Positions 36,896-46,249 of a DNA stretch of 64,000 nucleotides are shown in pieces. Location of the stretch: NCBI GenBank assembly GCA_902777275.1, contig CACYTI010000009.1, forward strand, positions 43,526-107,525, written 5' to 3'. Source of the stretch: an uncultured Ruminococcus sp. Lineage in GTDB: Bacteria > Bacillota > Clostridia > Oscillospirales > Acutalibacteraceae. A program made the translations under genes and the position numbers. The first letter of the stretch is position 1. The number at the start of each line of letters is the position of its first letter. Under the pieces are notes generated by a model. That model had not been told where the DNA came from, made no database searches, and was given only the letters and a program-made list of their open reading frames with translations.

Positions 36896-38204
36896 CTTTT
36901 TCGCCCCTTTTTATTGTTTTGTCGATTTTTTCCGCTTTTATTTTCAACCCTGACGTCCGCGCAAGCTCATTTCCCTGAAGCGAGAAGCCCAGCCCTTCGC
37001 ACCAAAGAACAACAGAGCCGCTGCACAGCAGCACAAGAGTGTCGCGCCGCTCGGCGGGTATTTTTTTCTCGTTAAGCGCCTTACGAAGCTGCTTTGTAAC
37101 GCCGCGCGCGGGAAAAGTGAACCTCTCGCCGCCGCGTCTGCCTCGGAAGACGAAATCATTTATTTCTTTATCAGAATTATTTATGACAGCTGTTATACTG
37201 AGACCGCCGTACTCAAACGAAACCGCCCCGCTAAGCGGAACCTCGCACAGCGGCTGAGCAGGTGTTTTTTTGCTGATCCTCAACAGCCCTTGCTTGCATA
37301 CGGCGATGTGCTGCCCCAAATCGACCGCTCCGCCGTTTTTGAGAATGCCCTTGAGCAGCTCAAGGTGGCGCGCTTCGACCTGAAAATCCGCGTCCGAACG
37401 GCACAGCAGCGCAAGAGAACGGTTCAGCACTGCGGGGTCGGCTTCAAGCAGAGACTTCGCCGAAAAACCGTTTTCGGTGCTCGCCCGACGGGTCAGGTCA
37501 AGCGCCTTCCGTTCAATGTATTCATCGGCTATGTTAACGCTGTCGCAGAACCTGAGCAGAGCTTCCTCAAATCGCGGGTTCAGCTCTCTGAGCGCGGGAA
37601 TAACATTATGGCGAATTTTATTGCGCGTGTAGTCATCGCTGAGATTTGTGCTGTCGGTCACAAAATCAAGCCCGTTCGAGCGGCAATAAGCTTCGATTTC
37701 GGTTCGCGTACAGGCTATTAGCGGACGGATATACCTTCCGCGCCTTGCGGGTATCCCTCCCGCTCCGGTCAGCGACGCGCCGCGCGTAAGATTAAAAATC
37801 AAGGTTTCGGCGTTGTCGGAAGCAGTGTGAGCTGTCGCCACGCGCGCGTCAAGGCTTTGTGCAAGCTCCTCAAAAAAACTGTAGCGCTCCTCACGCCCGC
37901 ACAGCTCCTCGCTGATTTTCCGCTCCCGCGCAAGGCGGGATATATCGCGGTGACGGACATAAAAAGGTATGTTATATTTCTCACAGAGAATTTTACAAAA
38001 AGCTTCATCTCTGTCCGCCTCCTCTCCCCTGAGCTGATGATTCAGGTGGGCTGCGGCAACATTTATATTATATTTTTCTTTAACGGAAATAAGGCAATGG
38101 AGCATAGCGACGGAATCCGCTCCGCCCGAAAGCGCCGCTATAACACAGCCGCCGCGCGGAAGCATATCAAAGCGCTCCGCCGTTCGGATGACCTTGTTAA
38201 CCAT
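36888..38204 (-). CDS. tilS: tRNA(Ile)-lysidine synthase (TilS)
   Basis: Converts C34 of tRNA-Ile(CAU) to lysidine so it reads AUA. 438 residues with the PP-loop ALSGGADSVAM near residues 24-34, AHLNHQLRGEEADRDE, and the C-terminal TilS substrate-binding domains. It overlaps dnaB by 8 bp upstream and hpt by 8 bp downstream, so translation is probably coupled across all three. Confidence 0.95.
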   Translation of the reverse strand: MVNKVIRTAERFDMLPRGGCVIAALSGGADSVAMLHCLISVKEKYNINVAAAHLNHQLRGEEADRDEAFCKILCEKYNIPFYVRHRDISRLARERKISEELCGREERYSFFEELAQSLDARVATAHTASDNAETLIFNLTRGASLTGAGGIPARRGRYIRPLIACTRTEIEAYCRSNGLDFVTDSTNLSDDYTRNKIRHNVIPALRELNPRFEEALLRFCDSVNIADEYIERKALDLTRRASTENGFSAKSLLEADPAVLNRSLALLCRSDADFQVEARHLELLKGILKNGGAVDLGQHIAVCKQGLLRISKKTPAQPLCEVPLSGAVSFEYGGLSITAVINNSDKEINDFVFRGRRGGERFTFPARGVTKQLRKALNEKKIPAERRDTLVLLCSGSVVLWCEGLGFSLQGNELARTSGLKIKAEKIDKTIKRGEKDA

Positions 38205-39570
38205 AGCGCGTCTCCACGTCGGTGAAGCGCATAAATTCGCCCTGCCAGTGCAGCTTCACGGTGTTCATCTCGCCGTGACGGTTTTTTGCGACAATGCACT
38301 CACCCGAATTAACGTCAACGTCGGGCGCCGCCGCGTTATCGTCATTGTTCTTTTGGTAATATCCCTCGCGGTACAAAAAGAGCACGATATCCGCGTCCTG
38401 CTCGATCGAGCCCGAATCTCTCAGGTCGGAAAGCTGCGGACGGTGGTCAGGGCGCTGCTCGGAGGCGCGCGATAGCTGAGAAAGCGTGATAACGGGGACG
38501 TTAAGCTCCTTCGCCATGATTTTAAGGCTCCTTGTTATCTCGGAAATCTCGTTTACGCGGCTCTCAATGCGGCGCGTGCTCGACATGAGTTGTAGATAGT
38601 CTACCACCACGAGGTCAATATTGCGAAGCCGGCGCAGGCGCGACTTCATCTCGGTTATCGTGATACCCGGGGTATCGTCTATATATAATTCGGCGTTTTT
38701 TAAAATGTCGCTTGCCGGCACAAGACGCTGCCATTCCTCGTCAGTCAGCTTGCCCGTGCGCAGCTTTGTTCCGCCGACAAGCGCCTCTGACGATAAAAGG
38801 CGGCTCGCAAGCTGCTCCTTTGACATTTCGAGTGAAAAGAACGCCACTGATTTTTTGCTTTTGCAGGCTACGTTCCGAGCTATATTGAGCGCGAAGCTCG
38901 TTTTGCCCATGCCGGGACGGGCGGCGAGAATGATCAGATCGCTGCGGTTGAGTCCCGTTATTACGCGGTCAAGGTCGCCGATCCCTGTTGAAACGGGGCG
39001 GACGCTTTCGTCAGCCTCGCGGTTGAGCGAATCGAGACGGTCAAAGGTCTGCAAAAGCACCGCGCTCAGTCTTTCAAGACCGCCCTTTTCGCTTCCGCTG
39101 CGGATATCGAAAATACGCTGTTCGGCGGAATCAAGCAGCACGGAGGAATCGTCCTCCGCCGCCGCAGCGTCGTCGATGATCTCGCGCGACGCAGTTATAA
39201 GCCTGCGCAGCCTGTATTTATCCGCGACGATTTTCGCGTAAGCCACGGCGTTTGAGGGTGCGGGGCAGTTGTCAACCAAATCCACAAGATATGTCTTTCC
39301 CGTTGACTCCTCAAAACCGCTGTTCTGTTTTAGTTTGTCAAGCAGAGTCACAAAGTCTATAGCCTGTCCGAAATTCATCATTTCCTGCATCGCGGTGAAG
39401 ATCACCCTGTGCAGAGAAACATAAAAATAATCGGCGGTCTTAACATAGTCAAGCACGCTGTCAAACATACTGTTGTCTATGATGACCGCTCCCAGCACCG
39501 CCTGCTCCGCCTCGGCGCTGAACGGAAGGTTAGTCGGATTGTACTCGCCCGAAAATATATTTTCAGCCAT
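38197..39570 (-). CDS. dnaB: Replicative DNA helicase (DnaB)
   Basis: Hexameric helicase of the replication fork. 457 residues: N-terminal domain (NLPFSAEAEQAVLGAVI at the start), linker, and a RecA-type C-terminal domain with Walker A ARPGMGKTSFALN, Walker B DLVVVDYLQLM and SQLSRASEQR. No intein. It follows rplI in the usual Firmicutes order, but here a 336-bp gap carrying a repeat element lies between them. Confidence 0.96.
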   Translation of the reverse strand: MAENIFSGEYNPTNLPFSAEAEQAVLGAVIIDNSMFDSVLDYVKTADYFYVSLHRVIFTAMQEMMNFGQAIDFVTLLDKLKQNSGFEESTGKTYLVDLVDNCPAPSNAVAYAKIVADKYRLRRLITASREIIDDAAAAEDDSSVLLDSAEQRIFDIRSGSEKGGLERLSAVLLQTFDRLDSLNREADESVRPVSTGIGDLDRVITGLNRSDLIILAARPGMGKTSFALNIARNVACKSKKSVAFFSLEMSKEQLASRLLSSEALVGGTKLRTGKLTDEEWQRLVPASDILKNAELYIDDTPGITITEMKSRLRRLRNIDLVVVDYLQLMSSTRRIESRVNEISEITRSLKIMAKELNVPVITLSQLSRASEQRPDHRPQLSDLRDSGSIEQDADIVLFLYREGYYQKNNDDNAAAPDVDVNSGECIVAKNRHGEMNTVKLHWQGEFMRFTDVETRYG

Positions 39571-39639
39571 AATAACCTTTTATAAATTGACAGTTTAAAA
39601 TGGATGATTCCGGTTTCCGGAAAACAAACCTTTTGTCGC

Positions 39640-39830
39640 TTTGCGACATTTCCCTGATATGCAATGTCGTCAACTTAAGCCTTCTATCAAGCTTTTGACC
39701 TTGATTTGTAGGGGAGCCCCTCGCGGGCTCCCAAGCAACGTTTCTGACCTGTCAAACGCATAAGCCAATTGGTATACGTTTGCCTTTACTGCCGGACAGC
39801 CGCAAGAGCTGTCGCTACACGCGTAAGATA
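39640..39830. repeat. Mosaic intergenic palindromic repeat, copy C
   Basis: In the gap between rplI and dnaB: CCTTTTGTCGCTTTGCGAC (39631-39649), the reverse complement of the module at 25554 and 62030, a GTAGGGGAGCCCCTCGCGGG with CTCCC hairpin (39707-39732), and GGACAGCCGCAAGAGCTGTC with GCTAC (39794-39818), a diverged form of the 25642 module. I see no gene. Confidence 0.55.
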
Positions 39831-39906
39831 AACAACATCTTAAACAAATGATGTACGTTCTTTTTTAGAGCTGTCATTTTCACTATCCGCTCTAAGTTAT
39901 ATTAAG

Positions 39907-40353
39907 TCAGGCTTCGCTTACCTGAATGTCGATGTTTGCCGAAATGCCCGTGTAGAGCTTGACCTCAGCCTTATAGGTACCGAACTCCTTTATATCGCGC
40001 TCAAGCACGACCTTGCGCTTGTCAACCGTGATGTTATACTGCTTTTTGATTTCCTCGGCAACCTGCTTTGAGGTTATGCTTCCGAAAAGCTTACCGCTCT
40101 GACCCGCTCGCGCCGTCATGCGGAACACCTTGCCCTCAAGCTTCTTCTTGTCTGCCTCCGCCTGAGCCTTTTGGGTGGCTATTTTATAGTTTTTGGAATT
40201 CTCGGCATTTCTGTATTCGTTCATCGCCTGGGCGTTCGCTTCCTTCGCGAGCTTGCGCGGCAAAAGGAAGTTGCGTGCGTAGCCGTCGGAAGCTTCAACA
40301 AGCTCTCCCCTTTTTCCCAGAGATTTTACATCCTGTAATAAAATTACCTTCAT
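39907..40353 (-). CDS. rplI: 50S ribosomal protein L9
   Basis: 148 residues, normal length. The N-terminal signature is [20 protein letters not shown] then [12 protein letters not shown], followed by the long connecting helix and the C-terminal domain. GGGGGAAAAG precedes the ATG. It stands between gdpP and dnaB, the conserved Firmicutes order. Confidence 0.97.
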   Translation of the reverse strand: MKVILLQDVKSLGKRGELVEASDGYARNFLLPRKLAKEANAQAMNEYRNAENSKNYKIATQKAQAEADKKKLEGKVFRMTARAGQSGKLFGSITSKQVAEEIKKQYNITVDKRKVVLERDIKEFGTYKAEVKLYTGISANIDIQVSEA

Positions 40354-40401
40354 TTCTTTTCCCCCGATATTTATTCTTAATTCTTTATTCTTTAACTCCC
40401 G

Positions 40402-42354
40402 TTACACTGCCTCGCTCTCGTCGATCGTGCCGGAAATAATATCCTTTAGCTGAACTATAGCGTCCTCCATCGTCGTTTCATAAAGCTGGGTCGCCGCCAT
40501 TGTCTGATGACCTCCGCCGCCCATGCGCTCCATAATGACCTGAACGTTTATCCTGCCGTAGCTCCGCGCCGAAATATTAATGCGCTCTCCGTCCGGGAAA
40601 ACAACAAACGAAGCCGACACGCCCTTGAGCGTGAGCATTTCGTCGGCAGCCTGAGCCGCTGCTAAACGCACGTCGCCTTCCTTGCGCGTAGAGGTAGATA
40701 TCGCACAGTTTTCGTAAATCTCGCTGCGGCACACTATATCCACCTTTTCGCGGTAGGTTTCTATGCTGCCCGAAAACATTTCCTTAACGGTCAGGGTATT
40801 TGCGCCTTTGCGCCTGAGATAAGCTGCCGCCTCAAATGTGCGAACGCCCGTTTTAATCACAAAGTTCTTTGTGTCGAGCATGATTCCCGCCAACAGCGCG
40901 TCAGCCTGAACATAACCGAGCTTCTTGTCGTCGAGATAGCTTATTATCTCACAGCACATCTCAGAAGCAGAGGAAGCCGACGGCTCGTGGCAGAACACCA
41001 GCGCGTTGTTGATATAGTTCACAGCGCGACGATGGTGGTCAATGACGACCACGCGCTTGCACTTCTCGTAAAGCTCGGGACTTTCAAGTGAATTTTTAAG
41101 GTGAGTATCAACGATTATCAGCAGGGATTTTGCCGTAACTCCTTTTAAAGCCTCTTCGGGGCTGATAAATACGCTGTCATGGCTTTCCTCGGCGTAATCA
41201 ATGAGCATTTGCGCCATCGAGGTGTCGCGGTTTATGACGATACGGCTGTATCTGTCGAAGGATTTCTGCATTATGCACTGCATTCCTACCGCCGCGCCCA
41301 CGCAGTCGAGGTCGGAAAAGCGGTGTCCCATTATATAAACCTTGTCGGAATCGTTTACCGCGCGGCTTATGGCGTTCGCGATGACGCGCATTCGCACCTT
41401 GCTCACCTTTTCGGCTGCCGCGGCGGTGCCCCCGAAGAACTCAAAGTTGCCGTCCTTTATTATCGCCACCTGGTCTCCGCCTCTGCCGAGAGCCATTTCA
41501 AGCGCCTTTCGGGCGTTCATCTCGCTTTCGCGCACAAGTCTGCATCCCCTGCAAAGCCCCACGGAAATCGTCGCAATATGGCGGTTGGCGCTGATTGAAC
41601 GCACGTTTTTGAGCACGGGGAATTTTTGGGCTATCATCCGCTCGACGTCTGCATCGCGGAAAATAACCATGTAGCGGTTATTGCCGAGGCGCTTGTACAT
41701 ACCGTTATAATCCATTGCCCAGCCCTGGATATTAGCCTCAACCGAAATGAGCACGCTTGAATAGGATTCTTCGGAATCCGAATAAAAATCCTCGGCGTTG
41801 TCAAAGGTAACCAGAGCCACGGCAGGGATATTGGCGTGAAAATCGCGCGAGGTCTGCTTGTAATCGGTGTTGTCGATAAACTGGCACACCGCGCCGCCGC
41901 TGCCGTTTGAAATGGCATAAACGGTGTATTCTCTGCCGTCAATGGCTATGTCAACGCCCTCGCCGTCGATTATATCGTTGATGTTGAAGCCGGGAAGGTA
42001 AGCGTTTACAGCGTCTCCCTCGGGGCTTTTTCCGCCGCATAAAGCCTTGCGGAAACGGGCGTTGCACCAGATTATGTCTCCCATTTCGCCCGAAACGACT
42101 ACGGGAAATTTGAATTTTTCAAGAAAATCGGGATCAAACCCCGCTATGCGCTCCGCCGTCCAGCGCACGGTCGCGCGGATGTAGTTTCTGAAACGCAGTG
42201 AAAGCGAAATAACAATGCCTGTGGAAAACACTGTCAAGCCCAGCTCAACTAAAAACAGCAAATAGTTGTAGGTGCTCATAAAAGACGTCATCAAAAGCAT
42301 TACCACCCCGAAAATGATAAACCACGGGGTAAGCGTCCAAAGTTTCTTTTTCAT
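40402..42354 (-). CDS. gdpP: Cyclic-di-AMP phosphodiesterase (GdpP/YybT)
   Basis: Hydrolyses c-di-AMP to pApA and so sets a second messenger tied to wall and potassium homeostasis. 650 residues: two membrane helices (about 10-28 and 32-53), a PAS-like region (about 80-165), a degenerate GGDEF domain (about 175-300; GNNR replaces GGDEF) and a DHH/DHHA1 phosphodiesterase with metal ligands in HRFSDLD (344-350), D416 and DHH (439-441), ending with GGGGHQTMAA. All catalytic elements look intact. First gene of the gdpP-rplI-dnaB-tilS-hpt-ftsH run. Confidence 0.95.
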   Translation of the reverse strand: MKKKLWTLTPWFIIFGVVMLLMTSFMSTYNYLLFLVELGLTVFSTGIVISLSLRFRNYIRATVRWTAERIAGFDPDFLEKFKFPVVVSGEMGDIIWCNARFRKALCGGKSPEGDAVNAYLPGFNINDIIDGEGVDIAIDGREYTVYAISNGSGGAVCQFIDNTDYKQTSRDFHANIPAVALVTFDNAEDFYSDSEESYSSVLISVEANIQGWAMDYNGMYKRLGNNRYMVIFRDADVERMIAQKFPVLKNVRSISANRHIATISVGLCRGCRLVRESEMNARKALEMALGRGGDQVAIIKDGNFEFFGGTAAAAEKVSKVRMRVIANAISRAVNDSDKVYIMGHRFSDLDCVGAAVGMQCIMQKSFDRYSRIVINRDTSMAQMLIDYAEESHDSVFISPEEALKGVTAKSLLIIVDTHLKNSLESPELYEKCKRVVVIDHHRRAVNYINNALVFCHEPSASSASEMCCEIISYLDDKKLGYVQADALLAGIMLDTKNFVIKTGVRTFEAAAYLRRKGANTLTVKEMFSGSIETYREKVDIVCRSEIYENCAISTSTRKEGDVRLAAAQAADEMLTLKGVSASFVVFPDGERINISARSYGRINVQVIMERMGGGGHQTMAATQLYETTMEDAIVQLKDIISGTIDESEAV

Positions 42355-42444
42355 TTTATTACCTACATTTTCAAAAATGTAAAGATTTAGCTATAAATAC
42401 TATTAATGCTATAAATTCAGGTGATAAACCTGCCGCAGAACGGA

Positions 42445-44253
42445 TCAAACCTCCTGCAAAATAGGCAGGATCATCGGCGAGCGGCGCGTGCGCTGCGAGA
42501 TAAGCTTTGATATTTCCTCGCGGAGCCTGTTCTTGATAACGCCCCACTCGTGGATATTCTTTTCGGCGCAGTCCTCAAGGATACCGAGCGCAAGTTTTCT
42601 CACCTCGTCGAGCAGAGTCTCGCTTTCGCGCACATAAACAAATCCGCGCGAAACGATATCGGGACCGGTTATGACGTGTCCGTCGTAAACGTCGAGCGAG
42701 GCGACAATAATTATAAGTCCGTCCTGACCGAGATGTTTTCTGTCGCGGAGAACGATGCTTCCCACGTCTCCGACTCCGAGTCCGTCAACAAAGACCTTGC
42801 CTGCGGGCACTGACGCAACCTCTCTCATATAATCGTCGCAGACCTCTATAGTTTTGCCGATGTCGCCGATATAAATATGTTTTTTATCCATTCCGAGGAA
42901 CTCGGCAAGCTCCGCGTGCTTGCGAAGATGCTTCTGCTCGCCGTGAACAGGTATAAAATATTTGGGGCGCACAAGGCGGTGAATGATTTTCAGCTCCTCC
43001 TGACAGGCGTGACCCGAAACGTGAACGTCGTACATCGACTCGTAAATGACCTTGCAGCCTCTTTTAAGAAGCTCGTCAACGACGTTGCCGACTGTTTTTT
43101 CGTTGCCGGGGATCGGGTTGGCGGAGATGATGATAAAATCTCCCTCGCCGACCATGACCTTGCGGTGGTCGGAATAAGCCATGCGCGAAAGCGCGCTCAT
43201 AGGCTCGCCCTGGCTGCCCGTGGTGACGAGCACCACCTGCTCGGGCGGATATTTGTTGAGCATATCAATATCTATAAGAATGTTTTTGGGCAGATTAAGA
43301 TAGCCGAGCTTGCCCGCGACGTCCATATAGTTCACCATGCTTCTGCCCGAGAATGCGACCTTTCTGCCGTACTTTTCGGCGCAGTTGATTATCTGCTGTA
43401 CGCGGTTGACGTTCGACGCGAAGGTCGCGATAATAATGCGGTATTTTTCCGCTTTTTTGAACAGTCCGTCCAGACTCTCCGACACCATGCGCTCGGTCGG
43501 AGTATAGCCGGGACGCTCGGCATTTGTGCTTTCTCCGAGGAGCGCGAGAACGCCCTCGTCGCCCACCTTTGCAAAGCTTGACAAATCAATTGTGTCGCCG
43601 CTTATCGGCGTGCAGTCGATTTTGAAGTCGCCCGTATGCACGATAGTGCCGCCCGGGGTCTTTACCGCGAAAGCCACTGCGTCGGGGATCGAATGGTTTA
43701 CATGAATGAACTTGACGTCCATGCAGCCGAGATGAATCGTGCTGCCCGCGTTAACGGTGTTCAGCTTCACTTTATTGACAAGGCTGTGCTCGCGGAGCTT
43801 GTTCTCTACCAAGCCGAGGGTCAGCGGCGTTCCGTAAAGCGGAACGTTCATTTTTGAGAGCAAAAACGGCAGACCTCCGATGTGGTCCTCATGTCCGTGA
43901 GTGAGCACGATCCCGCGCACCTTGTCCGCATTCTGCTCGATGTAAGAAAAATCGGGAATAACCAAATCGACGCCTAACATATCTCCGTCGGGGAACGCCA
44001 TGCCGCAGTCGATCACGATGATATCGCCGCTGCACTCGATAAGAGTTATATTTTTTCCGATTTCATTTAAACCGCCCAAAAACGAAATCTTCACCGGCGG
44101 CTTTTTGACAGGCTTGATTGGTTCAACATAGCTCGGTCTGCCTCCCGGCTTTTTTCCCTGGGAATGCTTGCCTCCGTTTTGATTATTTCTGTTGTTTTTT
44201 GAGTACCAGCTTTGCTTCAACTTGTAGTTTCTTCTCTGGTTTTTAGAGCTCAC
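42445..44253 (-). CDS. rnjA: Ribonuclease J
   Basis: Metallo-beta-lactamase/beta-CASP endo- and 5'-exoribonuclease, central to mRNA decay and rRNA maturation. 602 residues. The start is GTG at 44253 with GGAGG 9 bases upstream. The zinc motif is HGHEDHIGG, further ligands are in HTGDFKID, and the beta-CASP motifs include SGHACQEELK and IPVHGE. About 55 extra Asn/Lys/Gly-rich residues precede the catalytic domain, probably a disordered RNA-binding extension. Its 5' leader has two tandem hairpins. Confidence 0.95.
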   Translation of the reverse strand: MSSKNQRRNYKLKQSWYSKNNRNNQNGGKHSQGKKPGGRPSYVEPIKPVKKPPVKISFLGGLNEIGKNITLIECSGDIIVIDCGMAFPDGDMLGVDLVIPDFSYIEQNADKVRGIVLTHGHEDHIGGLPFLLSKMNVPLYGTPLTLGLVENKLREHSLVNKVKLNTVNAGSTIHLGCMDVKFIHVNHSIPDAVAFAVKTPGGTIVHTGDFKIDCTPISGDTIDLSSFAKVGDEGVLALLGESTNAERPGYTPTERMVSESLDGLFKKAEKYRIIIATFASNVNRVQQIINCAEKYGRKVAFSGRSMVNYMDVAGKLGYLNLPKNILIDIDMLNKYPPEQVVLVTTGSQGEPMSALSRMAYSDHRKVMVGEGDFIIISANPIPGNEKTVGNVVDELLKRGCKVIYESMYDVHVSGHACQEELKIIHRLVRPKYFIPVHGEQKHLRKHAELAEFLGMDKKHIYIGDIGKTIEVCDDYMREVASVPAGKVFVDGLGVGDVGSIVLRDRKHLGQDGLIIIVASLDVYDGHVITGPDIVSRGFVYVRESETLLDEVRKLALGILEDCAEKNIHEWGVIKNRLREEISKLISQRTRRSPMILPILQEV

Positions 44254-44291
44254 AAATAGATACCTCCGTAAAATTTATTTTTCCGTTCAAA

Positions 44292-44332
44292 GCTGTTGAA
44301 AGCCCAACAGCGTATACTCAGACCCAGTATAC
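44292..44332 (-). promoter_or_regulatory. Two tandem hairpins in the rnjA 5' leader
   Basis: GTATAC/GTATAC (44327-44332 with 44312-44317, loop of 9) followed directly by GCTGTTG/CAACAGC (44305-44311 with 44292-44298, loop of 6), between the promoter and the GTG. RNases are often autoregulated through their leaders, so this could protect the 5' end or present a cleavage site; that role is inferred. Confidence 0.55.
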
Positions 44333-44343
44333 ATATTTATTAT

Positions 44344-44373
44344 ATTTTACCTTAATTTGCCCCGTCCTGTCAA
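44344..44373 (-). promoter_or_regulatory. SigA promoter for rnjA
   Basis: TTGACA (44373-44368), an 18-base spacer, TAAAAT (44349-44344) on the minus strand, about 90 bases before the rnjA GTG. It stands back-to-back with rnhA. Confidence 0.7.
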
Positions 44374-44505
44374 TATGGTAAAAGAATTATACCGAAATAC
44401 AAGAAAATAAATTTCTTATTTTTTTTGCATTTCACTTGCAAACGGCGCGGATTTATGGCAAAATAGATTTCACAAAAAATAAAAATCAAGAAAGAAGCTT
44501 GGTAT

Positions 44506-44943
44506 ATGAAAAAGGTTGAAGTATTTACCGACGGCGCTTGCAGCGGAAATCCCGGTCCCGGGGGCTGGGGCGCGGTGCTGCGTTACAACGGCGTTGAAAA
44601 GGAGCTTTCGGGCGGCGAGGCGAACACCACTAACAACCGCATGGAGCTTTCGGCGGTCATTTTCGCGTTGAAAGCGCTGAAAGAGCCGTGCGAGGTGACG
44701 CTTTACAGCGATTCGCAGTATGTGTGCAACGCGCTCAAGCTCGGCTGGGCAAAAAAATGGCGCGCCAACGGCTGGATGCGCAACAAAAAAGACCCGGCTC
44801 TGAACCCCGAGCTATGGGGCGAGCTGTTGGATCTGTGCGATAAGCACAAGGTAGAGGTGGTTTGGGTAAGAGGTCACGCCGGTCATCCCGAAAACGAACG
44901 CTGCGACAGACTCGCGGTCGCGGCGGCTAAGAAGTACGCGTGA
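44506..44943 (+). CDS. rnhA: Ribonuclease HI
   Basis: Cleaves RNA in RNA-DNA hybrids. 145 residues with all catalytic residues: Asp in [12 protein letters not shown], Glu in NNRMELSAV, Asp in YSDSQYV, and the His/Asp pair in [15 protein letters not shown]. It lacks the N-terminal hybrid-binding domain of RNase H1. Monocistronic with a terminator 40 bases downstream. Confidence 0.95.
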   Translation: MKKVEVFTDGACSGNPGPGGWGAVLRYNGVEKELSGGEANTTNNRMELSAVIFALKALKEPCEVTLYSDSQYVCNALKLGWAKKWRANGWMRNKKDPALNPELWGELLDLCDKHKVEVVWVRGHAGHPENERCDRLAVAAAKKYA

Positions 44944-44982
44944 TTTTTACGGTTTTTTTACAATAAGCACTTTACAACCAAG

Positions 44983-45006
44983 GGGCTGCCGCAGGGCAGC
45001 TCTTTT
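44983..45006 (+). terminator. rnhA terminator
   Basis: 8-bp stem GGGCTGCC/GGCAGCTC (one G-U pair) with a GCAG loop and TTTT after it. Confidence 0.65.
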
Positions 45007-45075
45007 AGCTTTTCAACGATCTCCTCAAATCACTCGGTTTATATAAAAATTTTTACGTTTTTCGTTAATTATCTA

Positions 45076-45124
45076 TTGACAAACGAAAAAACCATGCTAT
45101 AATACAATTAACGATAAACGTTAA
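45076..45124 (+). promoter_or_regulatory. Promoter and CGTTAA operator of the DUF2975/YozG pair
   Basis: TTGACA (45076-45081), a 16-base spacer, TATAAT (45098-45103). Just downstream, at the likely transcript start, is a perfect inverted repeat TTAACG-ATAAA-CGTTAA (45108-45124), and a further CGTTAA half-site lies upstream of the -35 (45063-45068). It is a natural binding site for the Xre-type protein encoded at 45840. Confidence 0.7.
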
Positions 45125-45150
45125 ATATTTAATTTTTCACGGAGGTTGTT

Positions 45151-45831
45151 ATGGAAAAATCGGTCAAAAGAAAAATCAACATTTTCGGCAAGGTCGCCAA
45201 AATCATCACCACGGTCATCATCGTGCTTCTGCTGATAGCGGAGGGCGCATTGCTTACCGGCACCATTGTGATGGCTGTTCTCCCCAAGGATGCCGTCACG
45301 GTTGACGTTAACGGCACGGCGAATGTTAAATTGGACGCTTCTCGCTTCGGATTTGACGGCAACATAATCTCGCTTGAGGCGGGCAACGGTCGTTTCAAGC
45401 TTTTCGACGCCGAAGCGGACGCCAAGGTTCAGTCAAAGGACGGAGTGATTTCGGTAAACGCCGAGGTCAACCATATGCATTTTGATCTGTCAGACCTTAT
45501 AAAGCTTATGATCGCGGGCATGATAAAATTAGCGACGGTGATCGTACCGCTTTACTTCTTCAAGGCGCTGATGAAGGCGTTTATGACCTGCGAAACGCCG
45601 TTCTGCGGCAACGCCATCAAAAAGATGCGCGCCTTCGCGATAGCTCTTATCCCCTCGATGATCGTGTCCTCGATGACAAACAGTTTTCTGGGGCTGATCA
45701 TAACTGACTCGTTCTCGATCGGCGGCGGCTTCGATATTATTCCCATTTTATTTGTTTTTGTCGTGTTCATTCTTACCGCGATTTTCAGATATGGCGCGCA
45801 GCTCCAGAAAGAGTACGACGAAACCGTATGA
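45151..45831 (+). CDS. DUF2975-like membrane protein
   Basis: 226 residues: an N-terminal helix (about 20-46), an extracytoplasmic segment of about 70 residues, then three helices (about 113-135, 150-172, 185-210). The topology and the CETPFCGNAIKKMR stretch before the third helix fit the DUF2975 group, which is typically encoded next to a small YozG-type regulator, as it is here. The function is unknown to me. A GGAGG-like site (CACGGAGG) precedes the ATG. Confidence 0.75.
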   Translation: MEKSVKRKINIFGKVAKIITTVIIVLLLIAEGALLTGTIVMAVLPKDAVTVDVNGTANVKLDASRFGFDGNIISLEAGNGRFKLFDAEADAKVQSKDGVISVNAEVNHMHFDLSDLIKLMIAGMIKLATVIVPLYFFKALMKAFMTCETPFCGNAIKKMRAFAIALIPSMIVSSMTNSFLGLIITDSFSIGGGFDIIPILFVFVVFILTAIFRYGAQLQKEYDETV

Positions 45832-45839
45832 GGTGAGCT

Positions 45840-46049
45840 ATGGGAAGGATAATAGTCAGACTTGACCGCGTTATGGCTGACCGCAAAATCGGGCTGAATG
45901 AGCTTAGCAAGCAGGTCGGCATTGCCAACGTCAACCTCAGCAAGCTGAAAAACGGACACGTAAGCGCAATTCGCTTTTCCACGCTTATTGCGATTTGCGA
46001 GGCGCTCGACTGTCAACCGGGTGATTTGCTCGAATACGCCGAAGATTAG
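45840..46049 (+). CDS. YozG-type Cro/C1 helix-turn-helix regulator
   Basis: 69-residue DNA-binding protein: VRLDRVMADRKIGLNELSKQ, then VGIANVNLSKLKNGHVSAI, then ALDCQPGDLLEY, the compact Xre fold of the YozG family. GAGGTG precedes the ATG and the gene starts 8 bases after the DUF2975 stop. Likely autoregulates the pair through the CGTTAA inverted repeat near 45108. Confidence 0.92.
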   Translation: MGRIIVRLDRVMADRKIGLNELSKQVGIANVNLSKLKNGHVSAIRFSTLIAICEALDCQPGDLLEYAED

Positions 46050-46051
46050 CA

Positions 46052-46243
46052 GCGTGACGCTGCACTCAGTCCCGCCTTTGGAAACGTCTTTTTTTTCAAG
46101 CCGTCATCAACGGCGGGATCATACTCTTTTCTATAAAGCAAAAACAGCTGCGTGACGCTGCACTCAGTCCCGCCTTTGGAAACGTCTGTCTGTCCCGCCT
46201 TTGGAAACGTCTGTCTTTTCAAGCCGTCATCAACGGCGGGATC
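46052..46243. repeat. Direct repeat block with a 23-bp internal duplication
   Basis: Two copies of a unit: GCGTGACGCTGCACTCAGTC then CCGCCTTTGGAAACGTCT (46052-46088 and 46149-46186), followed by TTTTCAAGCCGTCATCAACG with GCGGGATCA (46092-46121 and 46215-46243). In the second copy TCCCGCCTTTGGAAACGTCTGTC is present twice in tandem. Each unit contains inverted arms (TCCCGCC with GGCGGGA). It is probably an intergenic repeat and not a gene. Confidence 0.75.
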
Positions 46244-46249
46244 AAAGAA

